Position numbers and translations under genes: made by a program | Assembly (NCBI GenBank): GCA_019426215.1 | Contig: CM033402.1 | Coordinates: 21,400,104 to 21,464,103, forward strand | Reading direction: 5' to 3' | Source: Buddleja alternifolia | Lineage: Eukaryota > Streptophyta > Magnoliopsida > Lamiales > Scrophulariaceae | Length of the DNA: 64,000 nt | The notes under the pieces: model-generated | Told to the model about the DNA's origin: nothing | Database searches by the model: none | Seen by the model: only the letters and a program-made list of their open reading frames with translations | Shown here: in pieces, positions 44,630-55,001 of the stretch | Position numbering within the stretch: position 1 is the stretch's first letter | Layout of the letters: every line of letters begins with the position of its first letter

Positions 44630-46071
44630 GACATTGGGCTGCGGTTCGGAGTTATGCCGCGGTCTTGTTCAGAAAACTGCTTGTCCGAGATGGTGTGCCG
44701 CGGTTCAGTGCCGCGGTCCTCTTCTGAAAAATTGGACACTGGAATGTCAGACCGCGGCGTAGTGCCGCGGTTCAAGTCGGATTTTTGGAGATTTTCAGCA
44801 CCAACGTTTTTACCACTTCTCAATGCGATGGCCTGAACCTGTTCTTTCGGGTTTTTCTCAATGTCGCTAGGTAGTGATCCCGGTGTTCTACCTGAAAGTT
44901 GACTAGGCAATTGTCCCAATTGAGTTTGTATGTTGCTCACATTAATTTCAAGGTTGTGACACCGTTCATCATTTCTCCTCATATATTCATCAGTTTTCTT
45001 TACATATTGGAGCATCAATTCTTCAAAACTCTGTTTCTTTTCCTGTGGTTGGTAACCTCCTTGTTTGTGAAATGGGTTGGGTTGAAAACCCCCTTGGTGT
45101 TGAAATGGCGGTCTATCATTGTGTGTTTGAAACCCGGGAGGTTGCTTGACCACATTGTTGTTGTTACTCCATGAGAAGTTCGGGTGATTTCTCCACCCCG
45201 GGTTATATTTTTCTGAAAATGGGTCGTTTTGTGTCCTATTCGAATTTTGCACATAATTTGCATCTTCAACACATTCGGATTGATAAGATTGATTGCCATG
45301 TTGACACTCCGTAAGGTGATGATTTCCACCACAATTGTCACACAACGTTTTCACTTGGTTTACCGAGAAATTCATTGCATCCAATTTCTTGTGCAAAAGT
45401 TCTACCTGATTAGCTAGTGAAGTGGAAATTTCCACTTCATAAACTCCACTCGCCTTCTTTGGAAGTATTACTCTCTCGGTAGGCCATTGGTAGTTGTTTT
45501 CCGACATTCTATCGATCATTTCCCAAGCCGCTTGTGGTGGTAAATTCATGAGTGAACCACCCGCAGCTGCATCAAGATGAGTGCGAAGGCCGGGTCCAAG
45601 GCCTTGATAAAAGATGGTCACTTGAGTCCAAACCGCAAAACCATGGTGAGGGCATTTTTGGAGAAGTTCCTTGAATCTTTCAAGTGCTTCATAGAGTGAC
45701 TCTCCCTCAATTTGTCGAAAACCTTGTATCTCAACTTTGATAGCGGCTGTTTTCCTCGGTGGAAAATACTTACTCAAAAACTTCTCCACCAACTGGTCCC
45801 AAGTATGAATGGATGCCGTTGGCAATGAGTCAAGCCAAGCTCTTGCTTTATCCCTCAATGAGAATGGGAAGAGTCTCATTCTAATAGAATCATCGGTCAC
45901 TCCATTTTGTCGAAATGTGCTCAAATAGCTAAGGAACTTGGTGATGTGATTGTTCCCTTCCATTGCCTCAAATTGATTCTCGTTTTGTTTTTGTGCTCGT
46001 CTTTTTCTATTGAAAGTTCGCTCGATCTCCGGATCAAAATCTTCAAGGTCTCTTTGAGATGTGCGGGTCAT
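44536..46071 (-). CDS. gag: Athila-like Gag
   Basis: The 511-codon ORF starts with MTRTSQRDLED. Residues about 45-140 form a Retrotrans_gag capsid domain (RLFPFSLRDKARAWLDSLP, TWDQLVEKFLSKYFPPRKT). A zinc knuckle CDNCGGNHHLTEC lies near residue 243, followed by an Asn/Gln/Pro-rich region and IALRSGK. The tail has repeats of the RGTTPR/RGTEPR/RGITP type encoded by CCGCGG-containing DNA (44650-44775). The last about 30 codons are out of frame with protease. Confidence 0.88.
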   Translation of the reverse strand: MTRTSQRDLEDFDPEIERTFNRKRRAQKQNENQFEAMEGNNHITKFLSYLSTFRQNGVTDDSIRMRLFPFSLRDKARAWLDSLPTASIHTWDQLVEKFLSKYFPPRKTAAIKVEIQGFRQIEGESLYEALERFKELLQKCPHHGFAVWTQVTIFYQGLGPGLRTHLDAAAGGSLMNLPPQAAWEMIDRMSENNYQWPTERVILPKKASGVYEVEISTSLANQVELLHKKLDAMNFSVNQVKTLCDNCGGNHHLTECQHGNQSYQSECVEDANYVQNSNRTQNDPFSEKYNPGWRNHPNFSWSNNNNVVKQPPGFQTHNDRPPFQHQGGFQPNPFHKQGGYQPQEKKQSFEELMLQYVKKTDEYMRRNDERCHNLEINVSNIQTQLGQLPSQLSGRTPGSLPSDIEKNPKEQVQAIALRSGKNVGAENLQKSDLNRGTTPRSDIPVSNFSEEDRGTEPRHTISDKQFSEQDRGITPNRSPMSWHSHLFWKTVNLLPAPLLNLYSHDHLFFWH

Positions 46072-46209
46072 GCACTACTCAAAGAGATCAACCTAACAAT
46101 AGAATCAAAAGAGCAAAATTTCAAACGTAGAGATAGCAAACCAAAATGTAAAAACAGCAACTTAGTCTTAGAATAGATAAGTGAATTACAATATTAAATA
46201 ACGCAATTG
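46072..46209 (-). other. Leader of the minus-strand gypsy element
   Basis: This is a short untranslated leader of about 140 bp between the primer site and the gag ATG, without other signals. Confidence 0.6.
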
Positions 46210-46227
46210 TCCCCGGCAACGGCGCCA
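46210..46227 (-). other. Primer-binding site, TGGCGCC type
   Basis: TGGCGCCGTTGCCGGGGA on the minus strand lies 6 bases after the 5' LTR end (GTGTCA then AGTTTT). This site is typical for Tat/Athila-type gypsy elements. Confidence 0.88.
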
Positions 46228-46233
46228 AAAACT

Positions 46234-47681
46234 TGACACGCCAAATCCTAGCAAGTATACTAGGTCGTGCAAAGTAATAAAGTGGACTATTTAGCCCGGG
46301 GTGTATCGTCTCCACAGGGACAATTGGATTCAATGCTCGTAATTGCTATATTACCTATTTCTAAGCTAAATCAATTTATAAGATGATAGGTGTTTATACT
46401 ATGAAAATAACTAAAGATAACTAAAATGATTATCAAGGTAATAAATCAAATGGGAAGAGGTGATTGGGTTATGATCCTACTATGTTCTATTCTATGTTCA
46501 TGAACTCTCAATTATCCGGATTTTTAGAACGCTCTTGCTATGGCGAAACCCCCTAATGTATTTATTATTCAATCTCTTGAAATAACAAGCCTATACTAGT
46601 TAACAACTTCCTATATCTCTATAGTGAAGATTGAATTAACTAACATGCATTTAGGTTCGAAGGAATTCCTTGTTTACGAAGATCCTACATTCAATCGGGT
46701 CATCTTATCACAAAAAGCCACACAACGCAATCGATTCTATCTCTAGTCAATTGTTACGTTATGATGTTTGATTTTCGATCTCTCTTTATCTATCTCCTCT
46801 CGGTCTCAAGACAAAACATTTTATCAAACACATGGTGATCAAGCATATGCAAGCATTAAGCATAAAATCAAACATGTAACAAGAAGATAATAAATCCGAA
46901 AATTAATCATTCATTAAACACAAAACATAACCCAACCACAAAGATGCTTAGCTCATACTTACAATAACAAATGATTCAACAATCTATAAGACATAGTTGA
47001 TAACTAATCAAAGAGAAAGAGTTGAATTACTCCCTATTACAAAGTGTGAATCTAAGCTTTGATGATGAAATTGATGATGATTAGGATGATGAGGATGAGG
47101 ATGATGATCCTCTTCAAGCTTCCTTGGGTGGTGGCTGATATGTAAGGAGTCTAGGGTGTGTTTAGGGCATATCTTTCGTCCAAATGACCTGATGGTTTAT
47201 TTATAGGCCAAGTCCGCTGCTTTGAACTCCGCGGCGTTGATGGTTGAACGCCGCGGTGATCAACATTCTGCCTCCGAACGCCGCGGCGTTCCCCTGCTGC
47301 TCCGTACAGTTTTGGTAAAATATGCATAACTTTCTCTACCGATGTCGGATTGAGGTGATTCAAATTGCTACGCAAAGCTAAGACAACAGTCTACAATAGT
47401 GAAGAAGAAACCTTAGTCTGATTCGGCTGGAAAAGGGATGAAAATCGCATTTCTATATGAGCATTATGTAAAATCTTTCGTCAACTATCTCATTTTGTTT
47501 CTTTCTTCAATTTCAAGCTCAATTTGGATCTCCTTTCTCGTCTTTCATGCGTAAATCAACTTGTATTCTACGAAACAAAATCTATACCAATCAAAGCATT
47601 ATGAGGGATAAAAAGTGATCAAAGTAACGATCAAATCATATTAAAATGGGGCATAAAATGCTGTAAAATGTGAACTTATCA
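46234..47681 (-). mobile_element. 5' LTR of the minus-strand gypsy element
   Basis: It has the same ends as the 3' LTR. The promoter cluster is at 47225-47290 with TATA at 47198-47206. A few single-base differences from the 3' LTR are visible, such as AACTCCGCGG at 47225. Confidence 0.9.
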
Positions 47682-48377
47682 GTAAGATTAATTGTTAATT
47701 AATTTTCTATAGAAATATAATAATGAATTAATTTGATTATTTAATTAAATGAAATAATTAATTATAAGGGTAAGATTAATTATTAATTAATTTTCTATAG
47801 AAATATAATAATGAATTAATTTGATTATTTAATTAATTTATTTATTGGATATAATAAATTATTAATTAAATAAGAAATTAATTAAAACAAAACAATTCCC
47901 GGACTTACTAGGGCTCTTTTGTTTTATCTTGTTCAATAAGTCATGAGGTATATAAGGACTTTTTGACCTAGAACAATTGAATGACTTTCATAACTCTCCT
48001 AAAAAGAAAGAAGAAAAATCCTCCTCCTCTAATACTAGTCGCCGTACCCTTAGAGAAATTAGTGGGAATTTTTTGTCAATCAATCCGTGCGTGATAATTT
48101 AGAGACATTGTAAGTTCGTTGTTCAGATCAAACAAGAAATTCGAAGAATTCAAGAATTGAAGATTATACGTGGATTGAAGAAATCAAGAATTCATCAGTT
48201 CAGGTTTCAAGTGAAGAATAAGATTTTTCAACCACTTCGCTTCAATGGGTAAGTATTTATTCGTTAAGCGAAATTGTCAATTTGAATATGCGATCATTGA
48301 AATCTAAGTTTGGGTTTGTAAATTAAATTTTTGAAATCCTTCTGCTGAGTTTATATGATTTTTCGCGAAACCCAACA
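47682..48377 (+). mobile_element. LTR inserted in integrase, second segment
   Basis: It begins with two 88 bp-spaced copies of the AT-rich repeat, has a TATA-like GTATATAAGG near 47951 and ends GCGAAACCCAACA at 48377. Integrase coding resumes with GCTAGGGG. Confidence 0.65.
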
Positions 48378-49391
48378 GCTAGGGGAACTACTATTTCAGC
48401 TAAAGCGATCAGGGCCCGCTACTTTTGGCCCACCATAAAGGCCGACACCAAAAACTTGTTGAAGAAATGTGAGCACTGTCAAAGGCATGCTACCCTTCTT
48501 CACAAACCAGCAGAACCAATTGGAAGTCATTAGATCACCATACCCCTTTGCCAGATGGGAGATAGATATAGTAGGACCATTCCCCTTGGCAGTAGGATAA
48601 AAGAAGTTCTTGTTGGTGGAAGTTAATGATTTCAGCAAGTGGGTGGAGGCCTAGCCCGTGGCCAAGATCGCGGAAGGAGAGGTAATCAAGTTCTTGAAAA
48701 AGTCAATACTCTTTAGATTTAGGATCCCTCGAGAAATTGTCTCAGATAATGGGCTACAATTTCAAGGAGCAAGAATCCAAGAGTGGTGCCAAGACTTAGG
48801 CATAAAGCCGCTATTTACCACAGTAGGGTACCCACAGTGCAACGGTAAAGTGGAAGTGATTAAGAGAATCCCCGTGCAAGGCCTAAAGACAAGATTGGAG
48901 GGAGGAGAAAGTTCCTGGGTAGAGGAGCTACCAAGTGTCCTTTGGTCATACCGTACCCCCCCCCCCCGTAGTACCATGGGAGAAACGCCCTTTAGCCTCA
49001 TATACGGGGCCGATGCTATTATTCCACGTGAAATTAGTATGCTAATGCATCGCGTGAAGTATTATGACCCCGAGAAAAATGAAGAGCTAATGAGGAAAAA
49101 TCTAGATGTAATAGAAGAAGCTAAGAGTGCCGCTTACTTAAGGATGAAAAAGTATAAGCAAAGGATTGCTGTAGCCTTTGAAGAGTCCTCAGCCGAGAAC
49201 TGCAAGTGGGGGACTTAGTCCTTCGAAGAGCTGATATGCTAAAGCCATTAGGAAAGCTCGGACCCAAGTGGAAAGGCCCATTCAATATAGTGCGAGTCCT
49301 TTCAGGTGGCGCTTACATGATAGAAGACATGGATCGAAGAAGGTTGTCAAGGCCCTGGAATGTGCAAAATTTGTGGAGATTCTACACATGA
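48378..49391 (+). pseudogene. pol: Tat-type gypsy integrase
   Basis: Together with 39373-39404 it encodes the HHCC finger (HGGLCANHTG before the insertion, CEHCQRH after). The core follows with Asp in WEIDIVGPFP, Asp in IVSDNGLQF and Glu in NGKVEVIKR. The C-terminal GPF-type module reads KLGPKWKGPFNIVRV and ends LWRFYT at a stop. Stops before 48658 and a frameshift near 49205 inactivate it. There is no chromodomain, as expected for Tat/Athila. Confidence 0.88.
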
Positions 49392-49568
49392 TAAAAAGGA
49401 AGAAAAAATGAATAAAGTTAGTAGCCAAGATGTTTCGATTATATAAACTTTTCCTTTATTAGTATTTGTTTCTTTCCATTTTATTACTTTCTATTGTAAG
49501 TACTTTATGGCAATAAAAAGATCGTTGATTTCAATGTTCACTTCTGTTCTTTTACTTTATACTTATTA

Positions 49569-49975
49569 CAGAGACACCTCAAAAAAGCCTCGTTGATTGT
49601 GAGCATCTTGAAAAAAGCCTCGTTGATTGAGAGCACCCTGAAAAAAGTCCCGTAGATTGCAGGCACCTGAAAAAATTTCGTTGATTGCGAGCACTCTGAA
49701 AAAAGTTCCGTAGATTGCGGACACCTGAAAAAAGTCTCGTTGATTGCGTGCACTCTGAAAAAGGTCCCGTTGATTGCGGACACTTGAAAAAAATCCTCGT
49801 TGATTGTGGGCATTCTGAAAAAAGCCTCGTTGATTGCGAGCACCCTAAAAAACGTCCCGCTGATTGCGGGCACCCGAAAAAAAGCCTTGTTGATTGCGAG
49901 CACTCTGAAAAAAGTCCCGTTGATTGCGGGCACTTGAAGAAGCCTAGTTTATTTTGAGCATCTGAAAAAAAGAGA
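49569..49975 (+). repeat. Tandem repeat in the 3' untranslated region of the Tat-type element
   Basis: About a dozen units of roughly 30 bp share a core like GTTGATTGCGAGCACTCTG then AAAAAAG. Alternate units end in GCCTC or GTCCC, so a 60 bp higher-order period is suggested. ORFs through it on both strands are by-products. Tandem arrays at this place are a known trait of Tat-lineage elements. Confidence 0.85.
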
Positions 49976-50583
49976 AGAAGAAACCTTGTTTATTATGAGC
50001 ACCTGAAGAAAAAAAAAAGGAGAAAAATCCTCATTTATTTCGAGCACCTAAAAGAGCCTTGTTGATGGAAAAACACCTAAATGGCACGCACCAGCAAAGT
50101 GGCTCCATTTAAAAAAAAAAAAGAGGAAGAGGAAGGCGTCCTCGATAAAATCTAGTTATAAAAGCCTTCCAAAGGCGGAGCCTTTCCCTATACATGGGTA
50201 AGTATTTTCTTTAAGCATTCATTTTCCTTAGTTATGTTTATTTATGTCTTGTTTACCATGCCAAATTGCTGGATAAATATTACAGTGGTATTGACATTAA
50301 ATAAGTACATATATAAATATGGAGAAAAGGACACATTCGAAACAATAATTAAAACAAAATCCTTGGAATATAAGTATAAAATCTATGCCCCAAAAGTGGG
50401 CATTACAATGAAAGGCTCGAATGGAAATACTAAAAGCGTGCTAATAACAACTTGAAGAAGGAAAACAAAGAAAATGAATAGCTAAATATCACTATTAAGG
50501 AGGCTTAAGTTCTGAGTTCCTCAGTGGCCTCAAAGAAGGGCTCAGAGGCCGCCTACCCTTTAGCTGTCTCGTTGTCCATCTCA
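49976..50583 (+). other. Non-coding region after the tandem repeat
   Basis: It has purine-rich degenerate copies of the repeat to about 50060 and an A-rich stretch near 50110. I see no gene in the AT-rich sequence that follows. Confidence 0.5.
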
Positions 50584-52818
50584 TCATTCATAAGAGCACT
50601 CAATGATGGGTTCTGTGGCTCGATATCCAGCATTCTGGACAACATGATCATTAGATGACTTGTCATTGCTAGCACCCATAACAATAACATAATCTGACGC
50701 CTCCTCGCCTGGCTCAGGAACATTATCTAAGCCTGCACTCTCTTGGAGAAAAGATGCATCAAACCCAATAGTCAGGTGTTCATTCTCCACGAATTGTTTC
50801 ACACATGAGCAGAAACTATGATAGTAGTATTGCAGTGCGGTTTTAACTAGCATCCCCTGATGTTCAGAAGAGAAAGGCATTGTGACGTCGCTGATAGTTA
50901 TCATCCATCATAGCTAATCCCATAATGGGATGTGGAAAATTCACTATTCCCTCTTCAAGGGCAGCTTGACAAGCTTTCTCCACCTCGCCAGCTTGAGCGT
51001 TCCTCAAATTTTCCAACTCAGAGGACATCTCCCTCCTCAGGACTCACTCTTTAGCTAGATTATCAGTCAACGAGAGTACCTATTTCTTCCACTCGCTCAA
51101 TTTCTTGGAAGTTTCAATAGAGGAAATAACTTGAGCCTGAATATGAGACATCATATTGCTTCCTAGCAAGCTTGCTTAAAAATTAAAAAAAAGAGGGGAG
51201 ACATATAAAAATCAATGGCTCAAAAAAAAAGGAAGAAGGGAAATTCTTAAGAACAATGATCGCCAAATATTGAATAATAAACCTGAAGGATGGAGGAAGA
51301 GAAATCCTCCAAAAGAGATATGTCGGACAAGTCACTCATGTAGCGGAGATTCTTAGAAGAGGCCATGCTCATCAGATGGTCATAAGACATCCTTTTAGAG
51401 GAAGCTGAAAATCACGAAGGAGATGGCAATCGGTCCCGGGGTAGCTTCGAGCCAGCTGGATTTTCACGATCAGGGAGCCCTTGAGGGCACTTGGAAGAAG
51501 GGATATCTACATCGGGAGAATGTTGAGAGGAACGTTGAGGAGGTGGTTGAGAGGGTGCAGTTCGAGCTGTCAGTGAAGCTGTCTCATCAGCCATCTTGCG
51601 AGGATTCCCGCCAGCATCTCTATTTCTCTTGTTCTTGGGTTCGTCAAGAGCCTCCTCTTTGGATAGAGAGGAAGGAATGACTATAGGTATCCCAGACATT
51701 TTCCCCATAGGGGTCCTATTTTCACATGTGATACCAGATGTCTTCTTGGCATCAGATTTCTTCCCTAATCCCTTGAGAAGAGTTCGAAACATGATTAAAT
51801 CTGCAAATCAAGGAAATATATAGCCAATAAACAATAAGTACACCACAGAGATAGCTAAAAAATGCAACGACAATCACAACACGAGTATGAAACAAGCAAT
51901 GGCAGCAGTATAAGAAAAGGTGGATAGCTAAAAGTATACCGAGGCCACCTGAAAGCTTCACCTATTTAGGGCTCAAACCAAATTAACTCAAGAAATCATC
52001 ATAAACTAATTGACAAATACTATATACTCTCTCATTCAAGATGCCTAAAAGACGCCTATGCTCGGCTAATCTATAATTTGTTGAAAATTTTGGACGCCCG
52101 CGATTATCATCTAGCCACATACAAGGAAAGTTCCACGGGTGTGAAGACAAAATGAAAAAGTAGATCCTCCTCCAATCTCTGTGAGTTTTAAAATTATGTT
52201 TTAAAATTTCTATGCCAAATCGTGAGGTGAGGTAAAATAACCCCTTTTCTAGCTTTTTAAGTTGGAAAAATGAATGAAAATTTAGAGCCGAGGGGACTTT
52301 TCCACAATATGAGGTGACTATAATGAAGGAGGCCATGAGACTTATGGAGTTAGGAGACAATTGACATAATGGCACCTTATATGTTCTTGATATTTCCTCA
52401 AACAAGCTTGGGATGCGAAAACGCAATCCGCCGTCCACTAAGGCGAGAAAAAAACAAGTGTATCCTGCGGGAGGAGTATGAGGTCAGCTATTGGAATCTG
52501 GAACTAGTATTTCAAAGGAAGGAGGCAAAAATAAACATTTTTTTAGCCTGCAAACATCTAAATTGTTGAATCAGGATATGTATACTCGATAATACGGGTC
52601 CTCGACTACTAATCGATTCTTTCAGCTCGAGTCAAAGGTGGATTTATTTTGGGATCCTTGTCATCGTTAGTGTTAGAACCGGAGTAGTGGAACTCGCCCC
52701 ACTCGGCTACCTCGGGCAGCGAGCAGTCCATCTCAGGGGCGCCCTCGTCATACACAAAACTCGATGGGTTTAGTAAAGGGGATATTGGTTCAGTTGACTC
52801 AATAGAAGAAGAAGACAT
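50584..52818 (-). pseudogene. Antisense extra ORF of the Tat-type element (gypsy-type transposon domain)
   Basis: On the minus strand a series of open pieces follows one order. An acidic Ser-rich N-terminus starts at ATG 52818 (MSSSSIESTEP, to 52609). A central domain lies at 51983-52438 (GLRFRIPSLFEEI, VPLCQLSPNS, FHSFFQLKK, WRRIYFFI). A Pro/Ser-rich linker follows (51412-51792), then a C-terminal piece (50584-50904). The central domain resembles the putative gypsy-type transposon family (Transposase_28), which is known from extra ORFs of Tat-lineage gypsy elements. An intron-like end (TTGATTTGCAG, about 51806) precedes the linker. Stops and gaps leave it uncertain whether pieces join by splicing or are decayed. 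Confidence 0.6.
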
Positions 52819-52854
52819 CGCTTTTTGCGCATATACGATAAAAGTATGATACAA

Positions 52855-53403
52855 GGATAAAAAAAAAGGGAGGATAAAAGTTCATCTATTAAAGTGCATA
52901 CAATTATACATATCATGAATATATATATATATATATCTGGAGAAGAAATGAAAAGAAAATTTTTAAGTCGTTACCTTGATTTTTCGCGAAGGAGAAAAGA
53001 GTGTTGGATCAATTTAGCAAGTACAATGTGGAAGATAACAAAAAACAAAAAAGAAAAAAAGATGGAGGCTACATATATGTAGCCAATTTTCAAAAATTGC
53101 ATGGGAAGAAGAGGAAGAATTTGAGGAGAAGAAACTTGGAGAGAAAGTGTTAAAACTCCTAAAACTTAGGGGATGATAGGATTCTCCTAATCCAAAAAGA
53201 GTTAGAGATGAGGAAAATCTTAACAACTCCATAAAGTTCCCTAAGGTAGGTGACGGTCTTCAAATAAAGAGGAAGGAAAAAGAAAAGAAAGGGGAGGAGA
53301 AGAAATGGGAGGGGGTAACCTCTGCCCCCCTCCCCCTGCGGCGGCTGCTGCTGAGTCGAGCCAACCAGGCAACTGGCTCGCCAAAAAAAAAAAAATTATA
53401 AAT
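52855..53403. other. Region between the antisense ORF and copia C2
   Basis: It has no gene. It has a TA repeat near 52920, a 50 bp purine run at about 53265-53315 that could be a CT-rich leader on the minus strand or a plus-strand PPT, a GC-rich patch and an A13 run before the C2 LTR. Confidence 0.5.
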
Positions 53404-54894
53404 TGTTAAGAAGTTTCATGTTAGGTATTTTGATGATGACAAGAATATGACTTTATGTTAGACCCCAAAAATAATGTAAGTTTATATTTTCATAGATCAA
53501 TTGTATAAGCGTTTGAAAGTTTGTAATTTCATTAGGCTTGTAATTTTTATCTTTGTAGATTTTAGACTAAGTATTTGATACCGAGTCGCTGATAGAATTC
53601 TAGGTGAGTCTATCAAAGATGAAGTTGAAGATCAGCGTCTGAAGTCAAGTGAAGATGAAGATTTGTTCTTAGCGTTCGTCAAACACTAAAGGACTGTTTC
53701 AGGACTTATGAATCAAGCACTCAAGCGATCAAGAGATTAGATTCACCTGAAATAAATTCTCAAGTCATGGAGGACTTAAATGCAATCATCAACGGACATT
53801 TATTTCCAACGGAAAATAAATTCAAAGTGCATTAAATGCCTGATAAGTGCATTAAATGTGATAAGGCCTTATGACTTGCGAACAAGCCACCTTTTGAATA
53901 GACTGTCAGATTTCAGAGTTCAAAACCTGCTCCTGTCCAATCGGAACCAGCAAAATTTGTGGAATGTTAGAAAGGGATTGTTTAACGCGCTGCGTGAGAT
54001 ACACACGCTTACATGTGTCCAATGGACAAATCTAAAGAAATCCTATAAATAGTACCCTCCAGCAAACCCTAATTACACACGTACATGCACAAGAAAAGGT
54101 CAAAACTTTGCTGAAATTACTTGAGATAAAAGCTTACAAACTCCATAGCCATAATCCTTTAAGCTTTTCACATACATTCCAAAAACAGTCATAGATATCT
54201 CAAACCTCTTTAAAGAAGAACCCTACGCTCTTATTGAGATATCCAATGTTGTTTGAACTTTCCAACATCAAACAAGCCCGTGACAAACCCTCAACGTTTT
54301 TCATCTGAGTGAGACAGTTTGTTGATTCTATAAGCAACATTTCTGTGTGAGAGAAGCTTGTTGAAGAAGGTCTCTATTAGAGCTGAAGTCTGTGTGATCA
54401 AGGAGCTCAAGATCGTCTTCCCTTTCATCTATTTTGTAGAAGTCTTTGTGTGACTCTTCGATAATCAATCTAGTGAATTCCTCCGAGTGCAAAGGAGAAG
54501 AAGGACGTAGCTGTGATTACATCACCTAGTAAACCTTACAATATCTTGTGTTATTTACTGTTTTATTGCTTTACTTTATAATTGCATATTATTTCTTGAA
54601 AAAGCATTTAAAACGGTTAAGCGACTAATTCAAGTTCAAGAGAACGCTAAGCTATAAAATCATTTCGGCTATGCTAACCCTGATTAAGCAATTGAAACAT
54701 TACCCTACTTTGGTAATTTTTGAAATCACTAAGTCTAAGTTATCTATTCCTAAGCGCCTGACCTAGCGGTAAGCTTTCTAAGCTTTCAAATTCTTCAAAG
54801 TAATACGGAAATTTTTAAAGTCGAGAAAGACTTCAGGGTCTATTCAAACCCCCCCCCCCTTCTAGACCCTTTCGTATGCCACTTGGGACCATCA
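53404..54894 (+). mobile_element. 5' LTR of C2
   Basis: It runs from TGTTAAGAAGTTTC to GGGACCATCA and is homologous along its length to the C1 LTR but diverged. TATA box CTATAAATA is at 54043-54051. GCATTAAATGC-type sequence near 53830 is kept. Confidence 0.88.
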
Positions 54895-54896
54895 AG

Positions 54897-54908
54897 TGGT
54901 ATCAGAGC
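54897..54908 (+). other. Primer-binding site of C2
   Basis: TGGTATCAGAGC lies two bases after the LTR end, as in C1. Confidence 0.92.
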
Positions 54909-55001
54909 GATTGAAGTAGAAACCTAAGCATTTCCGAGAGTAACTGCTTGTTTAGATCCATTTTTCTAAACTTAGTCGCTTTATTTTTTTAATCTCATAT
55001 C

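Larger units (their letters stand above)
40608..47681 (-). mobile_element. Non-autonomous gypsy element with gag and protease only (TR-GAG type)
   Basis: It has two LTRs (1,454 and 1,448 bp), a primer site of TGGCGCC type, gag, protease and a PPT, but no RT, RNase H or integrase in 7.07 kb. Gag and protease are Athila-like. The LTRs are about 98-99 percent alike by eye, so insertion is fairly recent. Mobility would depend on an autonomous relative. Confidence 0.87.

Noticed and set aside
49538..49957. Repetitive ORFs on both strands
   Set aside because: They result from the tandem repeat, whose unit length keeps frames open.
53383..53403. A13 run as the tail of a LINE or SINE
   Set aside because: No RT, Pol III box or TSD was found next to it.
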